From positions 1-5,062 of the forward strand of contig NZ_SJDU01000163.1 of the NCBI RefSeq assembly GCF_005518285.1: a DNA stretch of 5,062 nt. The letters run 5' to 3'. A program made the translations under genes and the position numbers. The notes under the pieces are model-generated. The model was not told the origin of the DNA, searched no databases, and was given only the letters and a program-made list of their open reading frames with translations. This DNA is from Brachyspira catarrhinii. Lineage in GTDB: Bacteria; Spirochaetota; Brachyspiria; Brachyspirales; Brachyspiraceae. This document shows positions 1 to 5,062 of the stretch, in pieces; position 1 is the stretch's first letter, and each line of letters opens with the position of its first letter.

Positions 1-551
1 GAGAAGTAAGCGAGGATTTTACTGAGTCCGTTCCAACGGCTACGGGAGACCCAGCGACAGATTTAATGACGAATGCTTACTATAGAGGCGCTCTTTCCCT
101 TACATCCCATAGCGCAAATGCTACAAGCGGAACTACTAAAGAAGATTTAGAAAATGATATTTTAAGTCAAGGTGATATGATATTTTTATTGAATATTACC
201 AATAATAATTTAAAATGGGCATCGTATTATAGTAACGAAGTCTGGACCTCAACTGATGAAGAAGTATCAACCTATCTTGAAGGCGACTTAAGAAATAGCT
301 TGGAATACCAAGTATTAAAATCTGGTTCTAAATATTCCGTGAACAAAGTATATGATGGTGGTATTTATACTGTTGGTTATACAAGCAAATCATATATAGA
401 GTTTACTATCTCTGGCGATAACATATCCATTACATGTATAGAGGGATTCTCATGGGATAATGTGGCAGATGGGGGAAATTATAAATTTAGTTATAAAACT
501 ACTTATGAGGGAACTTTGACTAATTATACTCCCACAACTCCTGGCATGTAA
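1..551 (+). CDS. 3' part of an unrecognised, probably exported beta-rich protein (5' truncated by window edge)
   Basis: The reading frame is open from position 3 to the TAA at 549-551, giving 182 visible residues. An ATG at 66-68 lies in frame, but no Shine-Dalgarno sequence sits at a usable distance before it, and the 21 codons upstream (EVSEDFTESVPTATGD...) read like protein, so the gene almost certainly starts before the window. The visible part is rich in Ser, Thr, Tyr, Asn and Gly with alternating polar and aromatic residues (for example YTVGYTSKSYIEFTISGD), which suggests a beta-sheet extracytoplasmic domain. There is one cysteine (in ITCIEGF), no membrane segment, and a low-complexity end (TNYTPTTPGM). 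The stop is doubled (TAATAA, 549-554) and a terminator follows at 587-618, so the transcript ends here. I do not recognise the family; a spirochaete lipoprotein with its signal peptide upstream is the best guess. Alanine codons are mostly GCT or GCA, unlike the GCG-rich genes downstream. Confidence 0.75.
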   Translation, partial: EVSEDFTESVPTATGDPATDLMTNAYYRGALSLTSHSANATSGTTKEDLENDILSQGDMIFLLNITNNNLKWASYYSNEVWTSTDEEVSTYLEGDLRNSLEYQVLKSGSKYSVNKVYDGGIYTVGYTSKSYIEFTISGDNISITCIEGFSWDNVADGGNYKFSYKTTYEGTLTNYTPTTPGM

Positions 552-586
552 TAAAGTTTTTGTTTAAACTTATTTACTAAATTAAA

Positions 587-618
587 GGCGTCATATTTAA
601 TGTGATGCCTTTTTATTT
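587..618 (+). terminator. Rho-independent terminator after the first gene
   Basis: A 9-bp stem pairs 587-595 (GGCGTCATA) with 601-609 (TGTGATGCC), with two G-U wobbles and a 5-nt loop (TTTAA). It is followed at once by TTTTT, an A, then TTT. It lies 36 nt past the stop of the upstream gene, as expected for an intrinsic terminator. Confidence 0.8.
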
Positions 619-621
619 AAA

Positions 622-707
622 GTCATTGCAAGGCTTTGCTTGAAGCAATCCATTTTGTATAAAATTTCTTTAACTTTGGATTACTTCGGCTATCGCCTCG
701 TAATGAC
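622..707. repeat. Palindromic intergenic repeat, unit 1
   Basis: The left arm 622-651 (GTCATTGCAAGG...GAAGCAATCC) and right arm 678-707 (GGATTACTTC...CGTAATGAC) are imperfect inverted copies: I count 21 of 30 positions complementary, with both ends well kept, around a 26-nt AT-rich centre. The arms resemble a GTCATTGCGAGG...GAAGCAATCC palindromic repeat that I recall as dispersed between genes in many unrelated bacteria. No reading frame of note crosses it. It could act as a folded RNA or be a non-autonomous mobile repeat; the sequence does not decide. Confidence 0.75.
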
Positions 708-725
708 GGCGCTATTTTATTTATT

Positions 726-799
726 GTCATTGCGAGGCTATTTTATAACCGAAATAATCTATTTAAATTGGATTAACTACGACTTTCGTCTGTAATGAC
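726..799. repeat. Palindromic intergenic repeat, unit 2 (degenerate)
   Basis: This is a second copy of the same element. The left arm starts GTCATTGCGAGGC at 726 and ends near AATAATCT at 760; the right arm starts GGATTAACTACGAC at 770 and ends GTAATGAC at 799. The GTCATT/AATGAC ends and the AATCT/GGATT inner ends are kept, while the middles of the arms have diverged. It is joined to unit 1 by an 18-nt linker beginning GGCGCTATT (708-725). Confidence 0.7.
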
Positions 800-812
800 G
801 GCGCTATTTATT

Positions 813-924
813 GTCATTACGAGCGACTGATAAGGAAGCGAAGTAATCTACAAAAAAGAAAATTTATTATTTTGGATTGCTCGCCAAGGCTTACCCTTCC
901 CACAGGGACGCAAAAGCGAATGAC
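813..924. repeat. Palindromic intergenic repeat, unit 3 (longer right arm)
   Basis: The left arm is 813-849 (GTCATTACGAGCGAC... GAAGTAATCT) and the right arm 874-924 (GGATTGCTCGCC...GCGAATGAC). The right arm is about 14 nt longer and contains a C/G-rich stretch (CCCTTCCCACAGGGACGC, 894-911) absent from the other units, so the arms pair well only near their ends. The linker before it (800-812, GGCGCTATTTATT) is a 5-nt-shorter version of the linker between units 1 and 2, which points to tandem duplication of unit plus linker. Confidence 0.65.
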
Positions 925-944
925 GATGCATTTTTCTCGTCATT
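919..944. repeat. Perfect 8-bp inverted repeat at the array edge
   Basis: AATGACGA (919-926) and TCGTCATT (937-944) are exact inverted copies around a 10-nt loop. The left half is the end of repeat unit 3. The right half contains another GTCATT end (939-944) with no further unit behind it, as if a fourth copy were truncated. A loose T-rich tail follows, so weak terminator activity is possible. It ends 7 nt before the -35 box of the lipoprotein promoter, so an operator role cannot be excluded but is unsupported. Confidence 0.5.
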
Positions 945-951
945 GTTTTCT

Positions 952-980
952 TTGACAAATTTTATTTTTTATATTATAAT
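952..980 (+). promoter_or_regulatory. Consensus sigma-70 promoter of the META-domain lipoprotein gene
   Basis: The -35 hexamer TTGACA (952-957) and the -10 hexamer TATAAT (975-980) both match the vegetative consensus at every base, with the ideal 17-nt spacer made almost wholly of A and T. Transcription should begin near 986-988, giving a leader of about 42 nt that carries AAAGGA at 1015-1020 before the ATG at 1029. A match this complete predicts strong constitutive transcription. Confidence 0.85.
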
Positions 981-1028
981 ATTTAGATAAAAATTAATAA
1001 ATAAAATAACAAATAAAGGATTAAAAAA

Positions 1029-1832
1029 ATGACAAAAATTCAAAAAACTTGGACGACAAAAAAAGCGATTAAAATAATTATATGCATTTCGTTTCTACTT
1101 TTAATATCATGCGAAGATGAAACTTCAAAAGCTAGCAAGGAATTAAAATTGCAAAACGAAAATTTAACAGTATCCGATTTAAACGAAAGCGATTTAATAG
1201 GAAAATCTTTTATTCTTTACAATATGTTCCCAGATTATAATATTAGCATGTCTTTCTATAATTCAAACAATCAAGTATTCGGTTGGGCGGGAGTAAATAC
1301 TTATAGAACTTCTTATACTAAAAATAACGGCGAAGTAAAGTTTTCAGGAATTGCCAGAACGAGAATGTCGGGACCGCGAGATATAATGGAAGCGGAAAAT
1401 AATTTTGTCCGATATTTGGAAGACGCTAAATATATGTTTTTGCAAGATAACGATTTGGTAATAATAACTTCCGACACTACGGTATTAAAATTCAGAGAAA
1501 ATATTATTGATACGAACGAATTAAACGGGAAAAAATTCAGATTATCGAATATGTTTGAAGGAACGGAAATAACATTATCTATAGAAAATAATTCGTTTAT
1601 TGGAAATTCGGGAGTTAATATTTATAATATACCGTTTGAATTAAATAATAACGAAATAACGATAGGACAGCATGGAATTTCCACTTTAATGGCGGGACCT
1701 GAAAATGATATGAAAGCGGAAGACGAATATTTGAAATTTTTGAATTTGGCTAAATATATATCGTTCGATAATTATAATTTATGCATAAAAACCGCCGACA
1801 ATCAAATATTATTATTCGATTTAACGGAATAA
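1029..1832 (+). CDS. Lipoprotein with two tandem META/HslJ-like (DUF306) domains
   Basis: This is a 267-residue predicted lipoprotein. The lysine-rich n-region (KKAIK, residues 11-15) and hydrophobic stretch IIICISFLLLIS (16-27) lead to the lipobox L25-I26-S27-C28, so Cys28 should be lipidated and the protein held on the periplasmic or outer face of a membrane. The mature part holds two copies of one domain, about 54-156 and 163-265. Each has the META pattern: a G-x-x-G-V-N-x-Y strand (85-92; 192-199), a T-x-M-(S/A)-G-P turn (111-116; 219-224), an acidic M-x-A-E helix running into an L-x-x-A-K-Y segment (120-135; 228-243), and a closing LxF strand. META domains occur in E. coli HslJ, a heat-inducible outer-membrane lipoprotein linked to novobiocin resistance; their biochemical role is unknown. 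The cysteines common in this family (GCN and MAC motifs) are Val and Gly in both copies. The ATG is 8 nt after AAAGGA. The gene has its own promoter and terminator, so it appears monocistronic. Confidence 0.85.
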   Translation: MTKIQKTWTTKKAIKIIICISFLLLISCEDETSKASKELKLQNENLTVSDLNESDLIGKSFILYNMFPDYNISMSFYNSNNQVFGWAGVNTYRTSYTKNNGEVKFSGIARTRMSGPRDIMEAENNFVRYLEDAKYMFLQDNDLVIITSDTTVLKFRENIIDTNELNGKKFRLSNMFEGTEITLSIENNSFIGNSGVNIYNIPFELNNNEITIGQHGISTLMAGPENDMKAEDEYLKFLNLAKYISFDNYNLCIKTADNQILLFDLTE

Positions 1833-1869
1833 TTTTTACATTTTTCGTTTAATAATGTTTTATATAGTG

Positions 1870-1889
1870 GCGACAAAGTAATTTGTCGC
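1870..1889. other. Perfect 8-bp hairpin without a T tract
   Basis: GCGACAAA (1870-1877) pairs exactly with TTTGTCGC (1882-1889) over a GTAA tetraloop. It lies 37 nt past the lipoprotein stop codon. No T run follows, so it is not a standard intrinsic terminator; it could protect the 3' end of the mRNA or be the core of another short palindromic repeat. Confidence 0.5.
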
Positions 1890-1929
1890 GCTCTTAAAAG
1901 ATATATATACAAACCCATTACTTTTAAAG

Positions 1930-1975
1930 CCCTATAAAATTATCGCTCGATAGTTTTATAGGGTTAATTTTATAT
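1930..1975 (+). terminator. Strong terminator hairpin between the lipoprotein and PBP genes
   Basis: A continuous 15-bp stem (one T-G wobble) pairs 1930-1944, starting CCCTATAAAA, with 1949-1963, ending TTTTATAGGG, over a GCTC tetraloop. The tail TTAATTTTATAT is T-rich but broken by A residues. It lies about 100 nt past the lipoprotein stop and before the next promoter, which fits termination of the lipoprotein transcript. Confidence 0.75.
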
Positions 1976-1984
1976 AGCTTAATA

Positions 1985-2012
1985 TTGATTAATTAAAAAA
2001 TTTATTTATAAT
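1985..2012 (+). promoter_or_regulatory. Sigma-70-type promoter of the penicillin-binding protein gene
   Basis: A TTGATT -35 box (1985-1990, 4 of 6 consensus) is spaced 16 nt from a perfect TATAAT -10 box (2007-2012). The predicted start near 2018-2020 gives a leader of about 38 nt. It lies just after the terminator at 1930-1975, so the PBP gene should have its own transcript. AT-rich surroundings make chance matches common, but position and spacing support it. Confidence 0.6.
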
Positions 2013-2044
2013 ATTAAAAATAAAATTAGAATTAAAAAATAAAT

Positions 2045-2048
2045 AGGA
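2045..2048 (+). promoter_or_regulatory. Ribosome binding site that supports the TTG start of the PBP gene
   Basis: AGGA at 2045-2048 is followed by 8 nt and then TTG at 2057. No ATG or GTG lies at a suitable distance, and the frame from this TTG gives the short basic cytoplasmic tail and membrane anchor expected of a class A PBP. Confidence 0.75.
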
Positions 2049-2056
2049 ATAACAAA

Positions 2057-4447
2057 TTGAAGTTTTTAAAAAATATAATAGAAAAATATAAAAATATAAA
2101 TATAAATCAATTCAAAAAATTTTATATAATCGTTGTAGGAATAATATTTTTTATAACCACAATAATATTTTCATTTCTTATAGCGGATATTATAATTCAG
2201 CCCGACATACAGGCTATAGAATTATACAAGCCTACAATTCCCACAAAAATTTACGATATAAAAGGAGAAGTTATTTCGGAATTCTTTACCGAACAGCGCG
2301 CTTTGGTTGAATATAAAGATTTGCCCGAGCATTTGATAGAAGCGATAATTTCTATGGAAGACAATAATTTTATGAGACATGACGGAATAGATATTATTGG
2401 AATATTCAGAGGAACTATAGGAAATATGATTCTTGGAAGAAGACCGCGAGGAGCAAGCACATTGACTCAGCAAGTAGCGAGAGGAATAGTTTTGAAATCG
2501 CGTGAAAGAACTATAACGAGAAAATTAAGAGAGATTTGGGTTACTTTTCAAATAGAAAAAAGATTGACTAAAGAAGAAATTGTGACTTTATATTTCAATC
2601 AAATATTTTTTGGGCATTCGGTTTACGGAGTGCAGGCTGCCAGCAGATTCTATTTTAATAAAGATGTTCAAGATTTGAATTTAGCGGAGTGCGCCATGCT
2701 TGCAACTCTTCCCCCTTCTCCAAACGCTTATTCTCCGATTAATAACCCGAATACATCGATGCAAAGGCATAGAGTTGTCCTTAAAAGAATGAAAGACATG
2801 AAATTTATAACGGCTGAAGAAGGAAACATCGCGTATAAAGAATTTTGGGAATCATACACGGGAAAAATCGGAAGAAGGGGAACTACCGCCTATAGCGCGT
2901 CCATAGACAGAGCGCCTTATGTTACGGAATATGTGAGAAGAATGCTTATAGAAAAATACGATGAAAAAACCTTAAAAGAAGACGGATTAAAAATTTATAC
3001 GACTATAGATATTGAAAAACAGGAAGCCGCTCAAAAATTATTAACGGAAGCTTTAAGAAATTATAATATAAGATACGAAGGCGGTTCTTTGGATATTAGC
3101 TCCGTTTACGATAGAAGTCTTTTGAATAAACTTGAAATATTATCTTTAATGTTCGAGCTTCCAGAAGATTTGACTTATAATAAATTCAATATTGCCGTTA
3201 GAGATTCGATAAATAAAAATGTTTCGAGTCCTTTGGCTTTGATGTCGGATATTTTCGGAATGGAAGAAGTAAACGATATAATGATGGAAGTTATGAAAGC
3301 GGACGAAGCGGAACTTTCAAGGCAGATAGAAGGCGCTTTGGTTTCGATAGACCCGAGAAACGGTTATATAGTGTCGATGGTTGGAGGTTCTGGTTTCACT
3401 CCAAGAAATCAATTAAACAGAGTGACTCAAGCGAGAAGGCAGGCGGGAAGCGCGTTTAAGCCTTTCGTTTATGCCGCGTCTATGGATATTACAAATTATA
3501 GTCCTTCGACTATAGTAAGCGATGCGCCGATAGGTTTCGTATTCGAGGATGGAAATTCATGGATACCGAAAAATTACTCCGAAACATATAGAGGAGATGT
3601 GAGTTTAAGATACGCTTTAGCCGTTTCCCTAAATATAGCGACTATAAATGTTTTGAATTATGTCGGAGTGACAAACGCTATAAAATATATGGAGCCGATA
3701 TTTAAAGCGGGCAATGACGAAAGAAAATCAAAAAGAATGTTTAACGCCGATTTGACTTTGTCGCTCGGAACGGGACTGTTTACTCCGCTTGAACTAACTA
3801 CAGGATTTGCCACGATAGCGAACGAAGGCAAAGAAGTGGAGCCGATTTTGATAAGATATGTTACCGATAGAAACGATGTTATGATTGACAACTTTGAAGA
3901 AGAATTAAAAAAAGAAATCGAAGAAAGAGGCGGCGCAAAGCAGGTTATGAGCAGGGAAGTCGCGTATTTGATAAGCGATATATTGTCGGGCGTATTGAGA
4001 GGAGGCACTGCTACAGGCGCGATGTATGAGGCAAAATTTACGAGAATGGGAGCGGGAAAAACGGGAACTTCAAACGATTGGAAAGATGCATGGTTTGTCG
4101 GCTATACTCCAGAGCTTGCCACGGGAATATGGATTGGTTTCGACTCTTTCAAATATTCTCTCGGAAATAATCAAGTCGGCGGAAGAGTAGCGGCTCCGAT
4201 TTGGGGAAAATATATGGTTGAGGCGCTTAAAACCGTAAAACCCACTTGGTATAAAAAGCCCGCGAATATAGTAAATGTGGAGGTATGTTCCATAAGCGGA
4301 AAATTGCCGAGCGATTCATGTTATTCTTTAAAATCGGAACTCTTTATTAGAGATAAAATTCCAAACGAAATTTGTAATGTATGCGCGAATTATTTGCAAG
4401 ATTCGAGCGAACTTGACAGTATAATAGATTCTTTTCTCGATTATTGA
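2057..4447 (+). CDS. mrcA: Bifunctional class A penicillin-binding protein, PBP1A family (glycosyltransferase/transpeptidase)
   Basis: This enzyme polymerises lipid II into glycan strands and cross-links the stem peptides, acting outside the inner membrane. It has 796 residues, normal for the family. A basic tail (1-21) precedes one membrane anchor (about 22-47). The GT51 domain (about 65-245) has E101-D102-xx-F with H108 (catalytic Glu101), GASTLTQQ (132-139), RKLREIWVTFQIE (155-167) and the YFNQIFFG motif (179-186). The transpeptidase domain (about 426-725) has all three catalytic motifs: S465-A-F-K468 (acylated Ser465), S524-L-N526 and K668-T-G-T-S672. The tail has four cysteines (C744, C755, C773, C776) in the VCxxSG...C...CxxC arrangement seen in some class A PBPs, possibly disulphides. 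Between the two domains, residues about 340-422 form a predicted helical insert that I do not match to the usual OB-like domain. The start is TTG, supported by AGGA 8 nt upstream. The gene ends in tandem stops (TGA TAG), 11 nt before the next gene. All catalytic residues are intact. The symbol is by family only. Confidence 0.95.
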   Translation: MKFLKNIIEKYKNININQFKKFYIIVVGIIFFITTIIFSFLIADIIIQPDIQAIELYKPTIPTKIYDIKGEVISEFFTEQRALVEYKDLPEHLIEAIISMEDNNFMRHDGIDIIGIFRGTIGNMILGRRPRGASTLTQQVARGIVLKSRERTITRKLREIWVTFQIEKRLTKEEIVTLYFNQIFFGHSVYGVQAASRFYFNKDVQDLNLAECAMLATLPPSPNAYSPINNPNTSMQRHRVVLKRMKDMKFITAEEGNIAYKEFWESYTGKIGRRGTTAYSASIDRAPYVTEYVRRMLIEKYDEKTLKEDGLKIYTTIDIEKQEAAQKLLTEALRNYNIRYEGGSLDISSVYDRSLLNKLEILSLMFELPEDLTYNKFNIAVRDSINKNVSSPLALMSDIFGMEEVNDIMMEVMKADEAELSRQIEGALVSIDPRNGYIVSMVGGSGFTPRNQLNRVTQARRQAGSAFKPFVYAASMDITNYSPSTIVSDAPIGFVFEDGNSWIPKNYSETYRGDVSLRYALAVSLNIATINVLNYVGVTNAIKYMEPIFKAGNDERKSKRMFNADLTLSLGTGLFTPLELTTGFATIANEGKEVEPILIRYVTDRNDVMIDNFEEELKKEIEERGGAKQVMSREVAYLISDILSGVLRGGTATGAMYEAKFTRMGAGKTGTSNDWKDAWFVGYTPELATGIWIGFDSFKYSLGNNQVGGRVAAPIWGKYMVEALKTVKPTWYKKPANIVNVEVCSISGKLPSDSCYSLKSELFIRDKIPNEICNVCANYLQDSSELDSIIDSFLDY

Positions 4448-4458
4448 TAGAGTATAAA

Positions 4459-5062
4459 ATGAATAAAATAATAAATATAAATTCTAATATTTTAAGATAT
4501 AAAAATATTCTTGCGATTCCTTCCATTCATTCGAGAGTTTATTTTTCTTTAGCCGTTAGAGAAGCGGTAGAAGAGTTTAAACCAGACGCTATAGCTATTG
4601 AGCATCCTGAAAGTTTTAATAAATCTTTAAGAGAAGCGGTTAGCCGACTTCCGTTTATAAGTTTGATAATAAGAGAGGATGAAAACGAAGCGCTTTATAT
4701 TCCTATAGACCCATGCGATTCTATTATCGAAGCCGTGAGACTTGCGATAGACGAAGAGATTCCATTTTTTCCGATTGATAAAGATGTAAATTCGATTAAT
4801 CCTAATTCGCATTATTTGATGCCAGACGATTATTTATTAAACAAAATAGGACTCGAAAAATTTTATAAAGAAGTTAAATCAAATTATTCTTTCTTCAAAA
4901 CTGACGCGGATAAAGAGCGGGAAATTTTCATGGCTTATAAATTAAACGAACTTTCTAAAAATTATAAAAGAATATTATTTGTAGTCGGAATGTCTCATTG
5001 GGAAAATATATTAAATATTATGAAGAAAAACGATTATTCCAAAATAAACGATTTTCAAAACA
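4459..5062 (+). CDS. 5' part of a TraB/Tiki-ChaN-like superfamily protein (DUF5682-like), 3' truncated by window edge
   Basis: The frame runs from ATG 4459 to the window edge, 201 codons without a stop. No signal peptide or membrane segment is visible, so the seen part looks cytoplasmic. The motif order recalls the TraB/Tiki/EreA/ChaN-like superfamily: an N-terminal strand ending in IPSIHSR (His24), a helix then FKPDAIAIEHPESF (Glu48, His49), an E-R pair before a helix (E153-R154, EREIFMAYKL), and a hydrophobic strand ending in VVGMSHW (His180). The middle part, with PIDPCDSIIEAVRLAIDEEIP then FFPIDKD (82-109), also resembles DUF5682 proteins. In this superfamily such His and Glu residues are thought to form a metal or hydrolase site, but no substrate can be named here. 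It begins 11 nt after the PBP stop with only a weak ribosome site (GAG at 4450-4452), so translation is probably coupled to the PBP gene. A TTG at 4444 is in frame but less likely as the start. The family assignment is from memory of motifs and is tentative; the reading frame is secure. Confidence 0.7.
   Translation, partial: MNKIININSNILRYKNILAIPSIHSRVYFSLAVREAVEEFKPDAIAIEHPESFNKSLREAVSRLPFISLIIREDENEALYIPIDPCDSIIEAVRLAIDEEIPFFPIDKDVNSINPNSHYLMPDDYLLNKIGLEKFYKEVKSNYSFFKTDADKEREIFMAYKLNELSKNYKRILFVVGMSHWENILNIMKKNDYSKINDFQN

Noticed and set aside
66..68. ATG as the true start of the first gene
   Set aside because: No ribosome site lies at a usable distance (the nearest purine run, GGGAGA at 44-49, is 16 nt away), and the frame stays open to the window edge with protein-like sequence.
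554..571. AAGTTT...AAACTT inverted repeat just after the first stop codon
   Set aside because: It is only 6 bp, AT-rich, and has no T tract. The better terminator lies immediately downstream at 587-618.
622..924. CRISPR array
   Set aside because: The repeated units are palindromes of unequal length with related linkers, not short identical repeats with unique spacers, and no cas gene is present.
878..925. Possible tRNA or small RNA gene in the C/G-rich part of repeat unit 3
   Set aside because: No cloverleaf arms, TTCGA-type T-loop or anticodon stem could be found. The stretch is better explained as the extended right arm of the repeat.
2222..2473. Two minus-strand reading frames (2222-2473 and 2251-2460) opposite the start of the PBP gene
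   Set aside because: They lie fully inside the well-supported PBP gene, have serine- and isoleucine-rich composition typical of antisense reading, and show no recognisable domain.
3658..4008. Minus-strand reading frame of 116 codons
   Set aside because: It is opposite the transpeptidase domain of the PBP, which has all of its motifs on the + strand. The antisense product is low complexity (Ser, Leu, Ile) with no motif.
4627..4812. Minus-strand reading frame of 61 codons
   Set aside because: It lies inside the downstream + strand gene, which is open for 201 codons and has conserved-looking motifs. Nothing supports the antisense frame.

Overview
This AT-rich window probably comes from a host-associated spirochaete, most plausibly Brachyspira or a close relative. 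The grounds are indirect: lysine-, asparagine- and isoleucine-rich proteins, AGA as the main arginine codon, a short spirochaete-style lipobox (LISC), and a class A penicillin-binding protein in a mainly AT-rich genome. No rRNA or other marker is present, so the genus is an inference. All genes seen are on the + strand.

Layout: (1) Positions 1-551 are the 3' end of an unrecognised, beta-rich, probably exported protein gene whose start lies outside the window; it ends in a double TAA and a rho-independent terminator (587-618). (2) Positions 622-944 hold no gene. They carry a tandem array of three degenerate palindromic repeats with GTCATT...AATGAC ends, related linkers, and the stump of a fourth end. 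(3) A promoter with consensus -35 and -10 hexamers and a 17-bp spacer (952-980) drives a 267-aa lipoprotein made of two META/HslJ-like (DUF306) domains (1029-1832). (4) Positions 1833-2056 hold a small perfect hairpin, a strong 15-bp terminator hairpin (1930-1975) and a second sigma-70-type promoter (1985-2012). (5) Positions 2057-4447 encode a complete bifunctional class A penicillin-binding protein (PBP1A family) starting at TTG. (6) After an 11-nt gap, positions 4459-5062 hold the 5' part of a gene whose visible motifs resemble the TraB/Tiki/EreA/ChaN-like superfamily, with some likeness to DUF5682 proteins.

The two upstream genes look monocistronic, each closed by its own terminator. The penicillin-binding protein and the downstream gene look co-transcribed. 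The common theme is the cell envelope: a surface or periplasmic lipoprotein, a peptidoglycan polymerase/cross-linker, and a protein of unknown role coupled to it. I see no CRISPR array, tRNA, rRNA, transposase or phage gene, and no clear new multi-gene system. The best leads are the palindromic repeat array, the paired META domains that lack the family's usual cysteines, and the PBP-linked TraB/Tiki-like gene.
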